The notes under the pieces were generated by a model. That model was given only the letters and a program-made list of their open reading frames with translations, made no database searches and was not told the DNA's origin. DNA of 10,388 nt from Aphodosoma sp045600865 (GTDB lineage: Bacteria > Bacteroidota > Bacteroidia > Bacteroidales > Paludibacteraceae): positions 1 through 10,388 of the forward strand of contig JAZRYS010000073.1 in assembly GCA_045600865.1 (NCBI GenBank), read 5' to 3'. Both the position numbers and the translations under genes were made by a program. The stretch's first letter is position 1, and each line of letters begins with the position of its first letter. Below, piece by piece: positions 1 through 6,640 of the stretch.

Positions 1-40
1 TTTTGCCTTGGCGGGGGCTCGAGCCCCCGCCAAGGCAAAA
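1..40. repeat. Perfect 40-bp GC-rich palindrome
   Basis: Bases 1-20 are the exact reverse complement of bases 21-40, with no loop. Each arm is TTTTGCCTTGGCGGGGGCTC, centred on CTCGAG. The T-run lies at the 5' side and the A-run at the 3' side on both strands. This is the reverse of an intrinsic terminator, which needs T after the stem, so a terminator reading is not favoured. A REP-like dispersed palindrome, or a hairpin repeat at an assembly end, fits better. It may extend to the left of the window. Confidence 0.85.
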
Positions 41-53
41 AATCCAACATATC

Positions 54-123
54 GTCAACCTTAAATAGGAATTATATTAATTTTTGTCAACCAGTATCAG
101 TAATAAGAGCTGAATAGTCAACC
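54..123. repeat. Three GTCAACC direct repeats, 31-32 bp apart
   Basis: GTCAACC occurs at 54-60, 86-92 and 117-123, giving start-to-start spacings of 32 and 31 bp. Copies one and three also share the following sequence almost exactly (TTAAATAGGAA against TAAATCAGGAA, with one-base shifts). The middle copy is more diverged. The spacing is close to three turns of DNA and is not a multiple of three, so it is not coding periodicity. They could be binding sites for a regulator of the downstream gene, or decayed repeats. No function is shown. Confidence 0.5.
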
Positions 124-167
124 TAAATCAGGAAACTACACGAAAATGCCATGGCATAACTGCATGT

Positions 168-195
168 CCCATCCACCTCCCATCCACCTCCCATC
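168..195. repeat. 11-bp tandem repeat, about 2.5 copies
   Basis: CCCATCCACCT is repeated exactly at 168-178 and 179-189, followed by a partial third copy, CCCATC, at 190-195. Such short tandems often arise by slippage and can vary in copy number between strains. It lies about 145 bp upstream of the first gene. Confidence 0.8.
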
Positions 196-338
196 ATGGT
201 CCCATTTTTTATGAGACTTTCGAGGGTGGTTTTTGGGTATTTCTGTGTCACCGCGACAATGCCACGGCAGCACTGTTGTTGCGACGCTGTCTCTTTGCGG
301 CAATTTGGCAAGCATAACATTTTACAAATTTTAATAAT

Positions 339-1184
339 ATGGCAATAGTAAAACCTGACGGCTCTCTTTCGGGAGCTATGGACGATGGAGTTTTCCGCAG
401 TTACGACGGAGTGACTGTATTGAGCAGCAAGCCTCATGGCATTCGTAATCCGAGAAGTGTGTCGCAGCAGACGAACAGGCTGAAGTTGCGCAACATCATC
501 AGCATGTACAGTTGCATGAAAGATGCATTGAAGGACAATTTCCAGGGCAAGGCTGGCTGCCAGTCGGATTACACACGCTTCCAGGCCTGCAACATGACGG
601 TAAAGAGTGCCGTCTATCTCACATACGACGAGAATGTAAATCACGTATGCGTCGTTGCTCCGTATGTCGTATCTTTCGGCACTCTGCCTACCATAGAGTA
701 TCATCTGGAGGAGGATTGGCTGGTGACTGACATTGACGTGACTGGGCTGATTTTGGACGAGAAGACCGCCATGTATGTTTTCAAAGAATATCTGCTTGAC
801 AATCCGGACTTTTTCAGACATGGCGACCGGGTAGGACTGATAGCATGTTACCAGGAATGCGCGCAAAAGTCCACTCAGAACAATTGCGACCGTTATAGAG
901 CATATTGCAAATATTGCGAATTCGAGCTTGGCGGCAAAGACACCACTCCTGTCAGCGAGTACATGAATGGTTTTGAGTTCCGCATCAACGAGGAGAACAG
1001 GCTCTGTTTCCGCAGAGAGGGTGCCTGTGGTCTAGCCATAGTGCGCAAACGTGGCGAGGGCAGGAAGGCATTTTCGAGCGTTCAGGCTCTTGCCGTCAAC
1101 AACCCAATATTGGAAAAATACACTTCTGACGAGCAGAAGCAACTTGCCATCGCAAGTTATGTCAACAAGAAGAGCAGGAAATAG
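339..1184 (+). CDS. Hypothetical protein, distantly DUF6266-like
   Basis: A 281-residue protein of unknown function. The N-terminal third has the layout I associate with the Bacteroidetes family DUF6266: a short MAIVKPDGSLSG start, a beta segment ending in VLSSKP (27-32), the NPRS..QQ..R.K segment (37-49), a helix with a phenylalanine near 68, then SDYTRFQACN (76-85). That family has no known function, and the match is from memory of its pattern. The second half is unusual for the family, with cysteines at 170, 174, 183, 190 and 193 (C-x3-C and C-x2-C), which could bind metal. There is no signal peptide or membrane helix, so it is probably cytoplasmic. The ATG at 339 follows an AT-rich leader with no Shine-Dalgarno, normal for this phylum. 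The gene stands alone and converges on the next gene with 42 bp between stops. Confidence 0.75.
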   Translation: MAIVKPDGSLSGAMDDGVFRSYDGVTVLSSKPHGIRNPRSVSQQTNRLKLRNIISMYSCMKDALKDNFQGKAGCQSDYTRFQACNMTVKSAVYLTYDENVNHVCVVAPYVVSFGTLPTIEYHLEEDWLVTDIDVTGLILDEKTAMYVFKEYLLDNPDFFRHGDRVGLIACYQECAQKSTQNNCDRYRAYCKYCEFELGGKDTTPVSEYMNGFEFRINEENRLCFRREGACGLAIVRKRGEGRKAFSSVQALAVNNPILEKYTSDEQKQLAIASYVNKKSRK

Positions 1185-1226
1185 TTTCCTGAAATCCTTG
1201 ACTTATGCGATGGCAAATCTTATGAA

Positions 1227-2687
1227 TCAATAGTCATGGTCGTAATAGTAGTGCCGGCGGTGCTGGCGGGCGATGAAGTCGATGTTGCGGGTGAATATCT
1301 CGTTGCCTTCTTGGCTGAGGTGCATGGCACTGACATCGCCATCAGGCAACATTTTGTTCTCAAGGAGATATTCAAGCAGTTCAGGATGTACCGCTTCATA
1401 GTTAATCACGGCATTCATGGTCTCGTCATGGAGCTTGTGCGCATCACATTTCCTGTAGTACGGGTTGTCCTTGCTTTTGACAGCATGAACTATATCCGGT
1501 GCAAATATTATCCCTGCTTTTTTTGACACAAAGGCCACCAGTGGACATGGTGGCAGATGACTGCACATTTCGTCTATCTTGGCTTCTGGGGAAACAGTCA
1601 TCAGCCACTCCTTTACCTGCTCACGGGTTTCAAAGAATGCGAGCCGCTTGCCTTTGGTCCGTTCCATATATAATGGGAAGGCATGTTCGTATGATACAGC
1701 CAGTTGCTTGTTGCGTTCGCATCTCTTGCTGTAAACTTTACTGTCGGAAGGCAACAGTATGCCATTTATTTCCCAGTCGTTGTTGCCATACTTGACGAGT
1801 GCGGTGAAGACGTATTTCCCTTTTACGAGCATATCAGGATAATCGTTCGCAAGCTTGTACTCTTCGCCTTTCGAATCTTTCAGAATGGCATAATTCCGAC
1901 TGGCATTTATCACTTCGAAGACTTCCTGTTGGCAATATCTGAGGCCTCTGAGTTTGTCAGCCTCGTCCTTCATGCCTTTTCCAGAGAACATGTCAGCCAG
2001 CCAGAGATGAGGCAGCATTGCCATCGGGCCAATCTCTGTCGTCATCAGCATAGCAGTCTCGGCATAGTATATTTTCTCACCCTCGCTGAAGAACGTTTTT
2101 CTGAAAGTGTCTAAATACCCGTTGAATCTCTCTTCCGACAATGGCGAGCAGAGCAGATATGAACGTCTCAGCCATATCAGCACCTGCTTCATCTTGAAAT
2201 AGTCATTTGCATTCTCGGCATTGTAGATGAATTCGCACAGAGCATCATTCACTTCCACCTCGTCATCTTCATCAAGTACACTCATGATGGCTCTGGCTGC
2301 ATCAAAGCCCATGCCTGATGGATTGATGAAGCGGTCGTTGAATCGCCTTGAAATGACAAGCCATACCAACAGTTGCACGTCATGGAAATTCACGTCATCA
2401 TCATATAGTTCACTGAAATTGTCGTAGAAAGGCAATTGCCGCTTGTATGTGCGTGAATGGATGGCAACGAAGGCATTCCAGAGTCCTATGCCTGACATTT
2501 TGTCTTCAAAGTAGATTGCCACATTGATGGCAATTTCCTTCATTATGTCTTTCGGATATGGCAAGTCCAAATCCATGTCTGCTATGCCATTGTAAATGCG
2601 GTTTGCCACATCCACATACATCGGACATGGCAGAACTCCTACTGGATAGTATGGAGCAAAATCGTAAGGGAATATCTTTTGTTTCAT
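1227..2687 (-). CDS. DUF3843-like protein of unknown function
   Basis: A 486-residue protein that resembles DUF3843, a family of unknown function found in Bacteroidetes. The start IFPYDFAPYYP, the tyrosine-containing MYVDVANRIY (23-32), and IAINVAIYFEDKMSGIGLWNAF (52-73) are the segments I recognise. A middle region at 257-312 (KGKYVFTALVKYGNNDWEINGIL near its end) looks like a small beta domain. The last 100 residues are mainly helical and end in a histidine- and tyrosine-rich tail (RRHYYYDHDY). No signal peptide, membrane helix or catalytic motif is visible. The gene begins 39 nt after the stop of the AAA+ ATPase on the same strand. No promoter or terminator is visible in that gap, so the two are probably co-transcribed. 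The family name rests on pattern memory; that it is a real gene is much surer. Confidence 0.8.
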   Translation of the reverse strand: MKQKIFPYDFAPYYPVGVLPCPMYVDVANRIYNGIADMDLDLPYPKDIMKEIAINVAIYFEDKMSGIGLWNAFVAIHSRTYKRQLPFYDNFSELYDDDVNFHDVQLLVWLVISRRFNDRFINPSGMGFDAARAIMSVLDEDDEVEVNDALCEFIYNAENANDYFKMKQVLIWLRRSYLLCSPLSEERFNGYLDTFRKTFFSEGEKIYYAETAMLMTTEIGPMAMLPHLWLADMFSGKGMKDEADKLRGLRYCQQEVFEVINASRNYAILKDSKGEEYKLANDYPDMLVKGKYVFTALVKYGNNDWEINGILLPSDSKVYSKRCERNKQLAVSYEHAFPLYMERTKGKRLAFFETREQVKEWLMTVSPEAKIDEMCSHLPPCPLVAFVSKKAGIIFAPDIVHAVKSKDNPYYRKCDAHKLHDETMNAVINYEAVHPELLEYLLENKMLPDGDVSAMHLSQEGNEIFTRNIDFIARQHRRHYYYDHDY

Positions 2688-2726
2688 AACGCAATTGTTA
2701 TATGATTATCTTTTTTAGTGATGCCG

Positions 2727-3878
2727 CTATCCTCTACAGATGTATTCTGTTAAGAACAGGTCATCTACATGATATTTGCCATCTTCAGGTGTAACTACAT
2801 TCTTTTCAATCAATCCTTTTATTGCAGCTTGAACAGAACTTGCCGAAGGCAGAGAATATCTCTTCATGAAATCAGAAGTGGTGACGCCTTCTGCAAATTT
2901 TCTTGTTTTCATCTCTTCGTTTGCCAAAGCAATCAAGACGGTTCTCTGTTTTGTTCCGCAGATTGACAAGGTATTCTTGTAGTAACCTGCCTGACTTGAT
3001 ATTATGTTTGCAACTGCAGGTTCAATCATGTCAATCGCACATGTTTCTCCTTTTCCAGTCATGAAGAATAGTTCGTTCATCACCATCTGAACGTACCATG
3101 TGTATCCATAGAACCTGTCATAGACAGTCTGTACAACAGCAGAATCCACTTTTTTGCCATACTTTTCGAATAGGTTTATAGCGAAATCAACATATACATC
3201 CTTTTCAATAGGTTCAAGTTCCATTCCTATGGTGCTCTGGTAAAACGGTTTAGCTTTAGCATGGAACATTTGGGTCATCAGATGCCGTTTGCTCCCTGTA
3301 AAGATGAAAGTTACGTTTTTGCAATGCTGTATTTTTGTTCTGAGCAGAGCCTCAACATTCTTTTCGTCATATTGCATAATCTGCTGAAACTCGTCAATGG
3401 CAACAATGCAATGACGGTCAGATTTTTCCAGATAGTCGAAAATCTCATCAATGGAGACTGCTGGCGAAGAGATGTCACCCAGTCCGATGTCAAAACCAAA
3501 ATCGCCTGTCAAGGAATCTATCTTTACGCCTGCTCTCAAAGACGACAGAAATTTGACGAATTTGTCAAACCATCTCTCTTCATGTTTCTTGAGATTCTCA
3601 TAAATCACTTTTCCCATCAAGGCAACAAATTCAGCCAGAGATGATGTTGCATATAGATCAATAAAGAAAGTATAATAATGCTCTTGTATCTCATCTTGAG
3701 CAAAGAGATGGCTGATAAGGCCAGTCTTTCCGAGTCTCCTCGGCGAGGTGAGCGTCACATTTCTTCCATTTTCTATGTGCTTAACCAAATTTTTCAGCTC
3801 GTTTTCTCTGTCACAAAAGAATTCGGCAGACTCGTAATGCCCTACCACAAAAGGATTTGACAACTTTATTGTATTCAT
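2727..3878 (-). CDS. AAA+ ATPase, archaeal-type ATPase family
   Basis: A 383-residue nucleotide-binding protein. It opens with NPFVVGHY and FFCDRENELKNL (20-31), the lead-in typical of the ATPase_2/COG1672 group of AAA+ proteins. Then come Walker A, TSPRRLGKT (44-52), Walker B, CIVAIDEFQQ (157-166), and a sensor-like FIFTGSKRHLM (191-201). The C-terminal 80 residues (about 305-383) look like a winged helix, including PSASSVQAAIKGLIEKNVV, so DNA contact is possible. Substrate and partner are unknown. An in-frame ATG exists at 3968, but a well-formed promoter at 3905-3935 lies downstream of it. Translation should therefore start at 3878, just before NTIKLSNPF, which also matches where the family begins. 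It heads a two-gene unit with the DUF3843-like gene. Similar ATPases are common as multiple copies in Bacteroidales genomes. Confidence 0.9.
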   Translation of the reverse strand: MNTIKLSNPFVVGHYESAEFFCDRENELKNLVKHIENGRNVTLTSPRRLGKTGLISHLFAQDEIQEHYYTFFIDLYATSSLAEFVALMGKVIYENLKKHEERWFDKFVKFLSSLRAGVKIDSLTGDFGFDIGLGDISSPAVSIDEIFDYLEKSDRHCIVAIDEFQQIMQYDEKNVEALLRTKIQHCKNVTFIFTGSKRHLMTQMFHAKAKPFYQSTIGMELEPIEKDVYVDFAINLFEKYGKKVDSAVVQTVYDRFYGYTWYVQMVMNELFFMTGKGETCAIDMIEPAVANIISSQAGYYKNTLSICGTKQRTVLIALANEEMKTRKFAEGVTTSDFMKRYSLPSASSVQAAIKGLIEKNVVTPEDGKYHVDDLFLTEYICRG

Positions 3879-3904
3879 AATTATTATACTTACAATAATT
3901 TGTG

Positions 3905-3935
3905 CAAAGGTATAACAATTTCCTGACATGACAAA
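3905..3935 (-). promoter_or_regulatory. Bacteroidetes-type promoter of the AAA+ ATPase
   Basis: On the minus strand there is TTTG at 3935-3932, then 19 nt, then TACCTTTG at 3912-3905. This is an exact fit to the -33/-7 consensus used by the Bacteroidetes primary sigma factor. Transcription should begin near 3898, leaving a leader of about 20 nt before the ATG at 3878. Confidence 0.8.
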
Positions 3936-4092
3936 ACAGTTGTGCAACAAAATGTATTTGCAATTCATCTAAAGCTGTATTATTCTGACGGAAAGTTGGT
4001 TACATCGTGCAAGAAGGAGATTGACATATACACCTGTAATATCCGGTCATGACTGACTGAGAAAAAAAGTAGAAAGATATTTGTTAAATCGC

Positions 4093-4123
4093 ATTGCCAT
4101 ACGAAAATTATTTAGTAACTTTG
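4093..4123 (+). promoter_or_regulatory. Bacteroidetes-type promoter of the small membrane protein
   Basis: TAACTTTG at 4116-4123 is a perfect -7 element. ATTG at 4093-4096, exactly 19 bp upstream, is a three-of-four match to the -33 TTTG. The predicted start near 4130 gives a leader of about 20 nt before the ATG at 4150. It is divergent from the ATPase promoter, with about 157 bp between the two -33 elements. Confidence 0.7.
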
Positions 4124-4149
4124 CAGCGTCAAACCAACACAGATAACCT

Positions 4150-4521
4150 ATGGTTAAAATCTCTACTCCAGACGAACTTGTAAAAGCTCTTGAAAACCGT
4201 GAAACAGAAATAGTTGTCACTGGCGAGATGGTGAATGTCTTTCGTAATCACAAGAAAGCGAGGACAATTCTCGTAATCATTTCAGTCGCATTGCTGGCTT
4301 TAGGTGTATTCACTGCCCCACTTACCGAGGGTTACTCGATGATTGCAGGAGCAATTGGAATCGTGATGTGTATCGGCACTTTTGCGTTCAAAGGTCTGCC
4401 AATAGCAGTGCCTTTTGCACTGCATACGGCAGGTGCAAAGAACGCAATGAAGCTGTTGAAAAACGGCAAGGCTTGGATTAACGAAGATGGTTCAGTGACT
4501 GTAAGACCTGAATATAAATAA
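4150..4521 (+). CDS. Small two-helix membrane protein, function unknown
   Basis: A 123-residue protein I cannot assign to a named family. Residues 1-37 are a soluble, charged segment (STPDELVKALENRETEIVV then FRNHKK). Two hydrophobic helices follow at about 39-57 and 62-80, joined by a short loop (APLTEGYS). A further apolar stretch, LPIAVPFALHTAG (83-95), may be re-entrant or amphipathic. The C-terminal tail (96-123) is soluble and ends in a beta-like WINEDGSVTVRPEYK. The basic residues before helix 1 suggest the N-terminus is cytoplasmic. It is supported as a real gene by its own promoter, a 20-nt leader, and a strong terminator 20 nt after its stop. It stands as a single-gene unit between divergent and convergent neighbours. 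Confidence 0.8.
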   Translation: MVKISTPDELVKALENRETEIVVTGEMVNVFRNHKKARTILVIISVALLALGVFTAPLTEGYSMIAGAIGIVMCIGTFAFKGLPIAVPFALHTAGAKNAMKLLKNGKAWINEDGSVTVRPEYK

Positions 4522-4541
4522 TTTTTTCATGATATTATTTA

Positions 4542-4580
4542 GAAGGTTGTTCCATGGGAATGGAGCAACCTTCGTTTTTT
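4542..4580 (+). terminator. Intrinsic terminator of the small membrane protein gene
   Basis: A 14-bp stem (GAAGGTTGTTCCAT at 4542-4555 with its partner at 4560-4573, one G-U pair) carries a GGGA tetraloop. It is followed by GTTTTTT to 4580. The minus strand has only a broken T-run after the stem, so it is weaker in that direction. It may still help end the porin transcript, whose stop codon lies 4 bp away. Confidence 0.9.
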
Positions 4581-4583
4581 CAA

Positions 4584-6584
4584 TCAGTTCCAGAAGTTCC
4601 ACGAAAGTCCCATCTGGAATGTACCGGGATTGATTGGATAGCCTGTCATTGACATGCAGTTGTTGCCGCCAAAAAGGCCTTTGTTGAAGTGAGCATACTG
4701 AAGGAAGAAACGAATTGTTTTCACATGCAGTGTGGCATAGACGTTCATGTCGGGATAGTTGCCTATAAGTTGCTCGTGCTGAGTACGGAACTGTCCCAGG
4801 GCAGGAACATACACATTAGCGTAATACTCAGTGTGATAAGCCAGACTCACACCTATCTGGAGAGTCAGCACCTTCTTCCAGAACTGGTGCATGAAGTAGA
4901 AATTGGCATACAGGGCCAAATCGGGCAGAGGGAGCACCTCCTTGTTTGAAGACAACTGATACACTGCCTTTGTGTCAAGATGGAAAAGCCAGGCCTTCAG
5001 GTTGAGCATTGCGTCAACCGAAAGCACCTGCACGTTGCCGTCAACCTGTGCAGGCATCGTCTCGTCATTCAGAAAGATATAGTTTGTAAGGTTGCGGAAA
5101 CCGACACCCACCGAAATCTGCTGTTCGGCAACATTCACATTGACACGGCCATGAATGTCAAGGGTCAGAGGGTTAACGAACTCGTTATTTTCCCAGCAGA
5201 AATGATTTGAATAGTAGTTATAATACAAATGGTAAGGTGATGTGCGACTGAAACCTGCACCGGCAGAAATGTCCATGTTGCCTTTTTCGACACTGTCTTT
5301 CTTGTTCTTGAACGGTATGATACCTTTCAGGTCACCATTCACATCGAAATTGCCAATACGCTCGCCAAAGAAATAGACTTTGCCATTGAAGTTGTACTTG
5401 ATATATTTGCCTTGGTTCTTGCTCCAGATGGCACCAGCACAGAGGTTGTGAAGCGTCTCGGTGAATTTTGTTGCAGTATCTACCCTACAAGCATACCCAA
5501 CTCCGTAATGACGCACTTCGTATTCAATGAAGGCAGAGAGACCGAACTTCGCCTTTTTGTTAAATGATTCATCGAGAGTTGCCGACAAGGTGTTCGTTAT
5601 TGTCCAATAAGCAGTTGAATCGTGAGTCATTTCTTCTGAATAGAAGTTGTTTGCATAGTTCATCGAAGCTGGAATTGTCGTCTCGTAATAGTGACGTTTA
5701 ATCTCCTCAGCCCTGAAACCATGGGCTATGACAACTATTGGCTGATAATAGGCATGGACTGAATCATCAGAAATAGTATCAATTACATACTTGCCAATGC
5801 GATAGCGATGGTTGAGCAGGAAGCAATAATCATGATATTTAGACTGGGCACCTGTCATGTTTACCGGCAGACTCTGTGCATCAATGCTTGAACCATTCAA
5901 GATATAACTGAGGTCAGAAGCTCCTCCATTCTCAAGGTTCTTGTACGAATTGAACATCGCGGCAGCATTAAGCTCGTAAGGCTTGCCTGTATAACGAGCC
6001 CAGAAACCGCCATTCACCATGTTGGATGACTGGTTGCGGTATTGCCCACGGCCATAAATGAAGTTGCAAAGTCCTCCGAAGCTCACATATTTATTGGCAT
6101 TGATGGACAGCAATGCTTTGAGGTAATCCTCCTCCTGATGCGTAGGGAAGGCTGTACGGTAGGCCAATTGGGAAAATGGTTGTTTGGAGTCGCAGAACTG
6201 GACATTCTCCGGCAGGATTGTGTATGCCTCGTAAGCATCGGCAAACATGTTGTCACTTTTTGCTCGAAGCTTGTGGGTAAACTGGTTGAAATAACGGTCA
6301 AAGAATATCTTGGACTGAAGCGGAGAGCCCATGTTGCCATTCCAGGCATTGGCAATTGAATAGTTCATCTCAGGACGATTATCCTGATGGTTACGAATTG
6401 CAGTATCAATGACGAGGGTGTCAGCCGTACCGTAACGAGGGTCAATGGTCCAGACTTTCACATTGTTATCAAAAGGGTCATATTTTTTGCCGGAAGACGA
6501 CACTCCCGCTCCACCCAACATAGTCTGGGCAGAGAGCGTAGTCGAGACGACCAACAGCAACAATATGACCTTTATCCTAAACAT
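4584..6584 (-). CDS. Putative outer-membrane porin, Porin_10 family
   Basis: A 666-residue protein of the Bacteroidetes Porin_10 (putative porin) family. Residues 1-19 form a signal peptide, with basic FRIK, the hydrophobic VILLLLVVS, and a likely cut after LSA before Gln20. A family-typical lead follows: a WTIDPRYG and DTLVIDTAIRNHQDN segment (45-69), then GNMGSPLQSKIFFDR (83-97). The rest is rich in alternating aromatic and polar residues expected of beta strands. It ends in FQMGLSWNFWN, with the aromatic near the C-terminus needed for barrel assembly. It should form a channel in the outer membrane; the substrate is unknown. A start 13 codons upstream (6623) is rejected because it lies inside a hairpin and would bury the signal peptide. 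It follows the DUF1015 gene by 56 nt, with that hairpin between them. Confidence 0.9.
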   Translation of the reverse strand: MFRIKVILLLLVVSTTLSAQTMLGGAGVSSSGKKYDPFDNNVKVWTIDPRYGTADTLVIDTAIRNHQDNRPEMNYSIANAWNGNMGSPLQSKIFFDRYFNQFTHKLRAKSDNMFADAYEAYTILPENVQFCDSKQPFSQLAYRTAFPTHQEEDYLKALLSINANKYVSFGGLCNFIYGRGQYRNQSSNMVNGGFWARYTGKPYELNAAAMFNSYKNLENGGASDLSYILNGSSIDAQSLPVNMTGAQSKYHDYCFLLNHRYRIGKYVIDTISDDSVHAYYQPIVVIAHGFRAEEIKRHYYETTIPASMNYANNFYSEEMTHDSTAYWTITNTLSATLDESFNKKAKFGLSAFIEYEVRHYGVGYACRVDTATKFTETLHNLCAGAIWSKNQGKYIKYNFNGKVYFFGERIGNFDVNGDLKGIIPFKNKKDSVEKGNMDISAGAGFSRTSPYHLYYNYYSNHFCWENNEFVNPLTLDIHGRVNVNVAEQQISVGVGFRNLTNYIFLNDETMPAQVDGNVQVLSVDAMLNLKAWLFHLDTKAVYQLSSNKEVLPLPDLALYANFYFMHQFWKKVLTLQIGVSLAYHTEYYANVYVPALGQFRTQHEQLIGNYPDMNVYATLHVKTIRFFLQYAHFNKGLFGGNNCMSMTGYPINPGTFQMGLSWNFWN

Positions 6585-6627
6585 AAAAATCTGTGTCAAA
6601 AGAGCGGTTGTCTCTTTTGACACAGAT
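6585..6627 (-). terminator. Hairpin with U-tract abutting the porin start codon
   Basis: The arms ATCTGTGTCAAAAGAG (6589-6604) and its exact reverse complement (6612-6627) form a perfect 16-bp stem with a 7-nt loop. Read on the minus strand, the stem runs into five Ts and then directly into the porin ATG (6584-6582). The shape is that of an intrinsic terminator for the DUF1015 gene, whose stop is 13 nt upstream. It would also occlude the porin start, so an attenuator or translation-control role is equally possible. The stem is only moderately GC-rich and the U-tract is short, so termination may be partial. Confidence 0.6.
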
Positions 6628-6640
6628 ATGGATTGAATTA

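Larger units (their letters stand above)
41..338. other. Non-coding leader region left of the first gene
   Basis: I see no supported gene in these 298 bases. The stretch holds the GTCAACC repeats (54-123), an 11-bp tandem repeat (168-195) and an AT-rich patch near 61-90. A close match to the Bacteroidetes promoter with correct spacing was not found. TCTCTTTG around 292-299 resembles the -7 element but lacks its A and has no -33 partner. The promoter of the gene at 339 is therefore not assigned. Confidence 0.6.

Noticed and set aside
1..40. Left palindrome as an intrinsic terminator
   Set aside because: Both strands have A, not T, after the stem.
54..123. CRISPR-like array
   Set aside because: The exact repeat core is only 7 bases, there are three copies, and no cas gene is present.
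123..866. Open frame of 247 codons on the minus strand
   Set aside because: It overlaps most of the better supported + gene at 339-1184 and crosses the tandem and GTCAACC repeats. Its protein shows no family features, so it is a shadow.
1175..1191. CAGGAAA-TAG-TTTCCTG hairpin with the stop codon of the first gene in its loop
   Set aside because: The stem has only 7 bp and no T-run follows. It is too weak to call a terminator and is likely chance.
2688..2726. Separate promoter for the DUF3843-like gene
   Set aside because: No TAnnTTTG with a -33 partner occurs on the minus strand in this gap, so co-transcription with the ATPase is simpler.
3879..3968. Upstream in-frame start for the AAA+ ATPase
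   Set aside because: A consensus promoter at 3905-3935 lies inside this extension, and the extra residues do not look like part of the ATPase family.
6585..6623. Upstream in-frame start for the porin
   Set aside because: It would add 13 residues encoded by the hairpin ahead of a good signal peptide.
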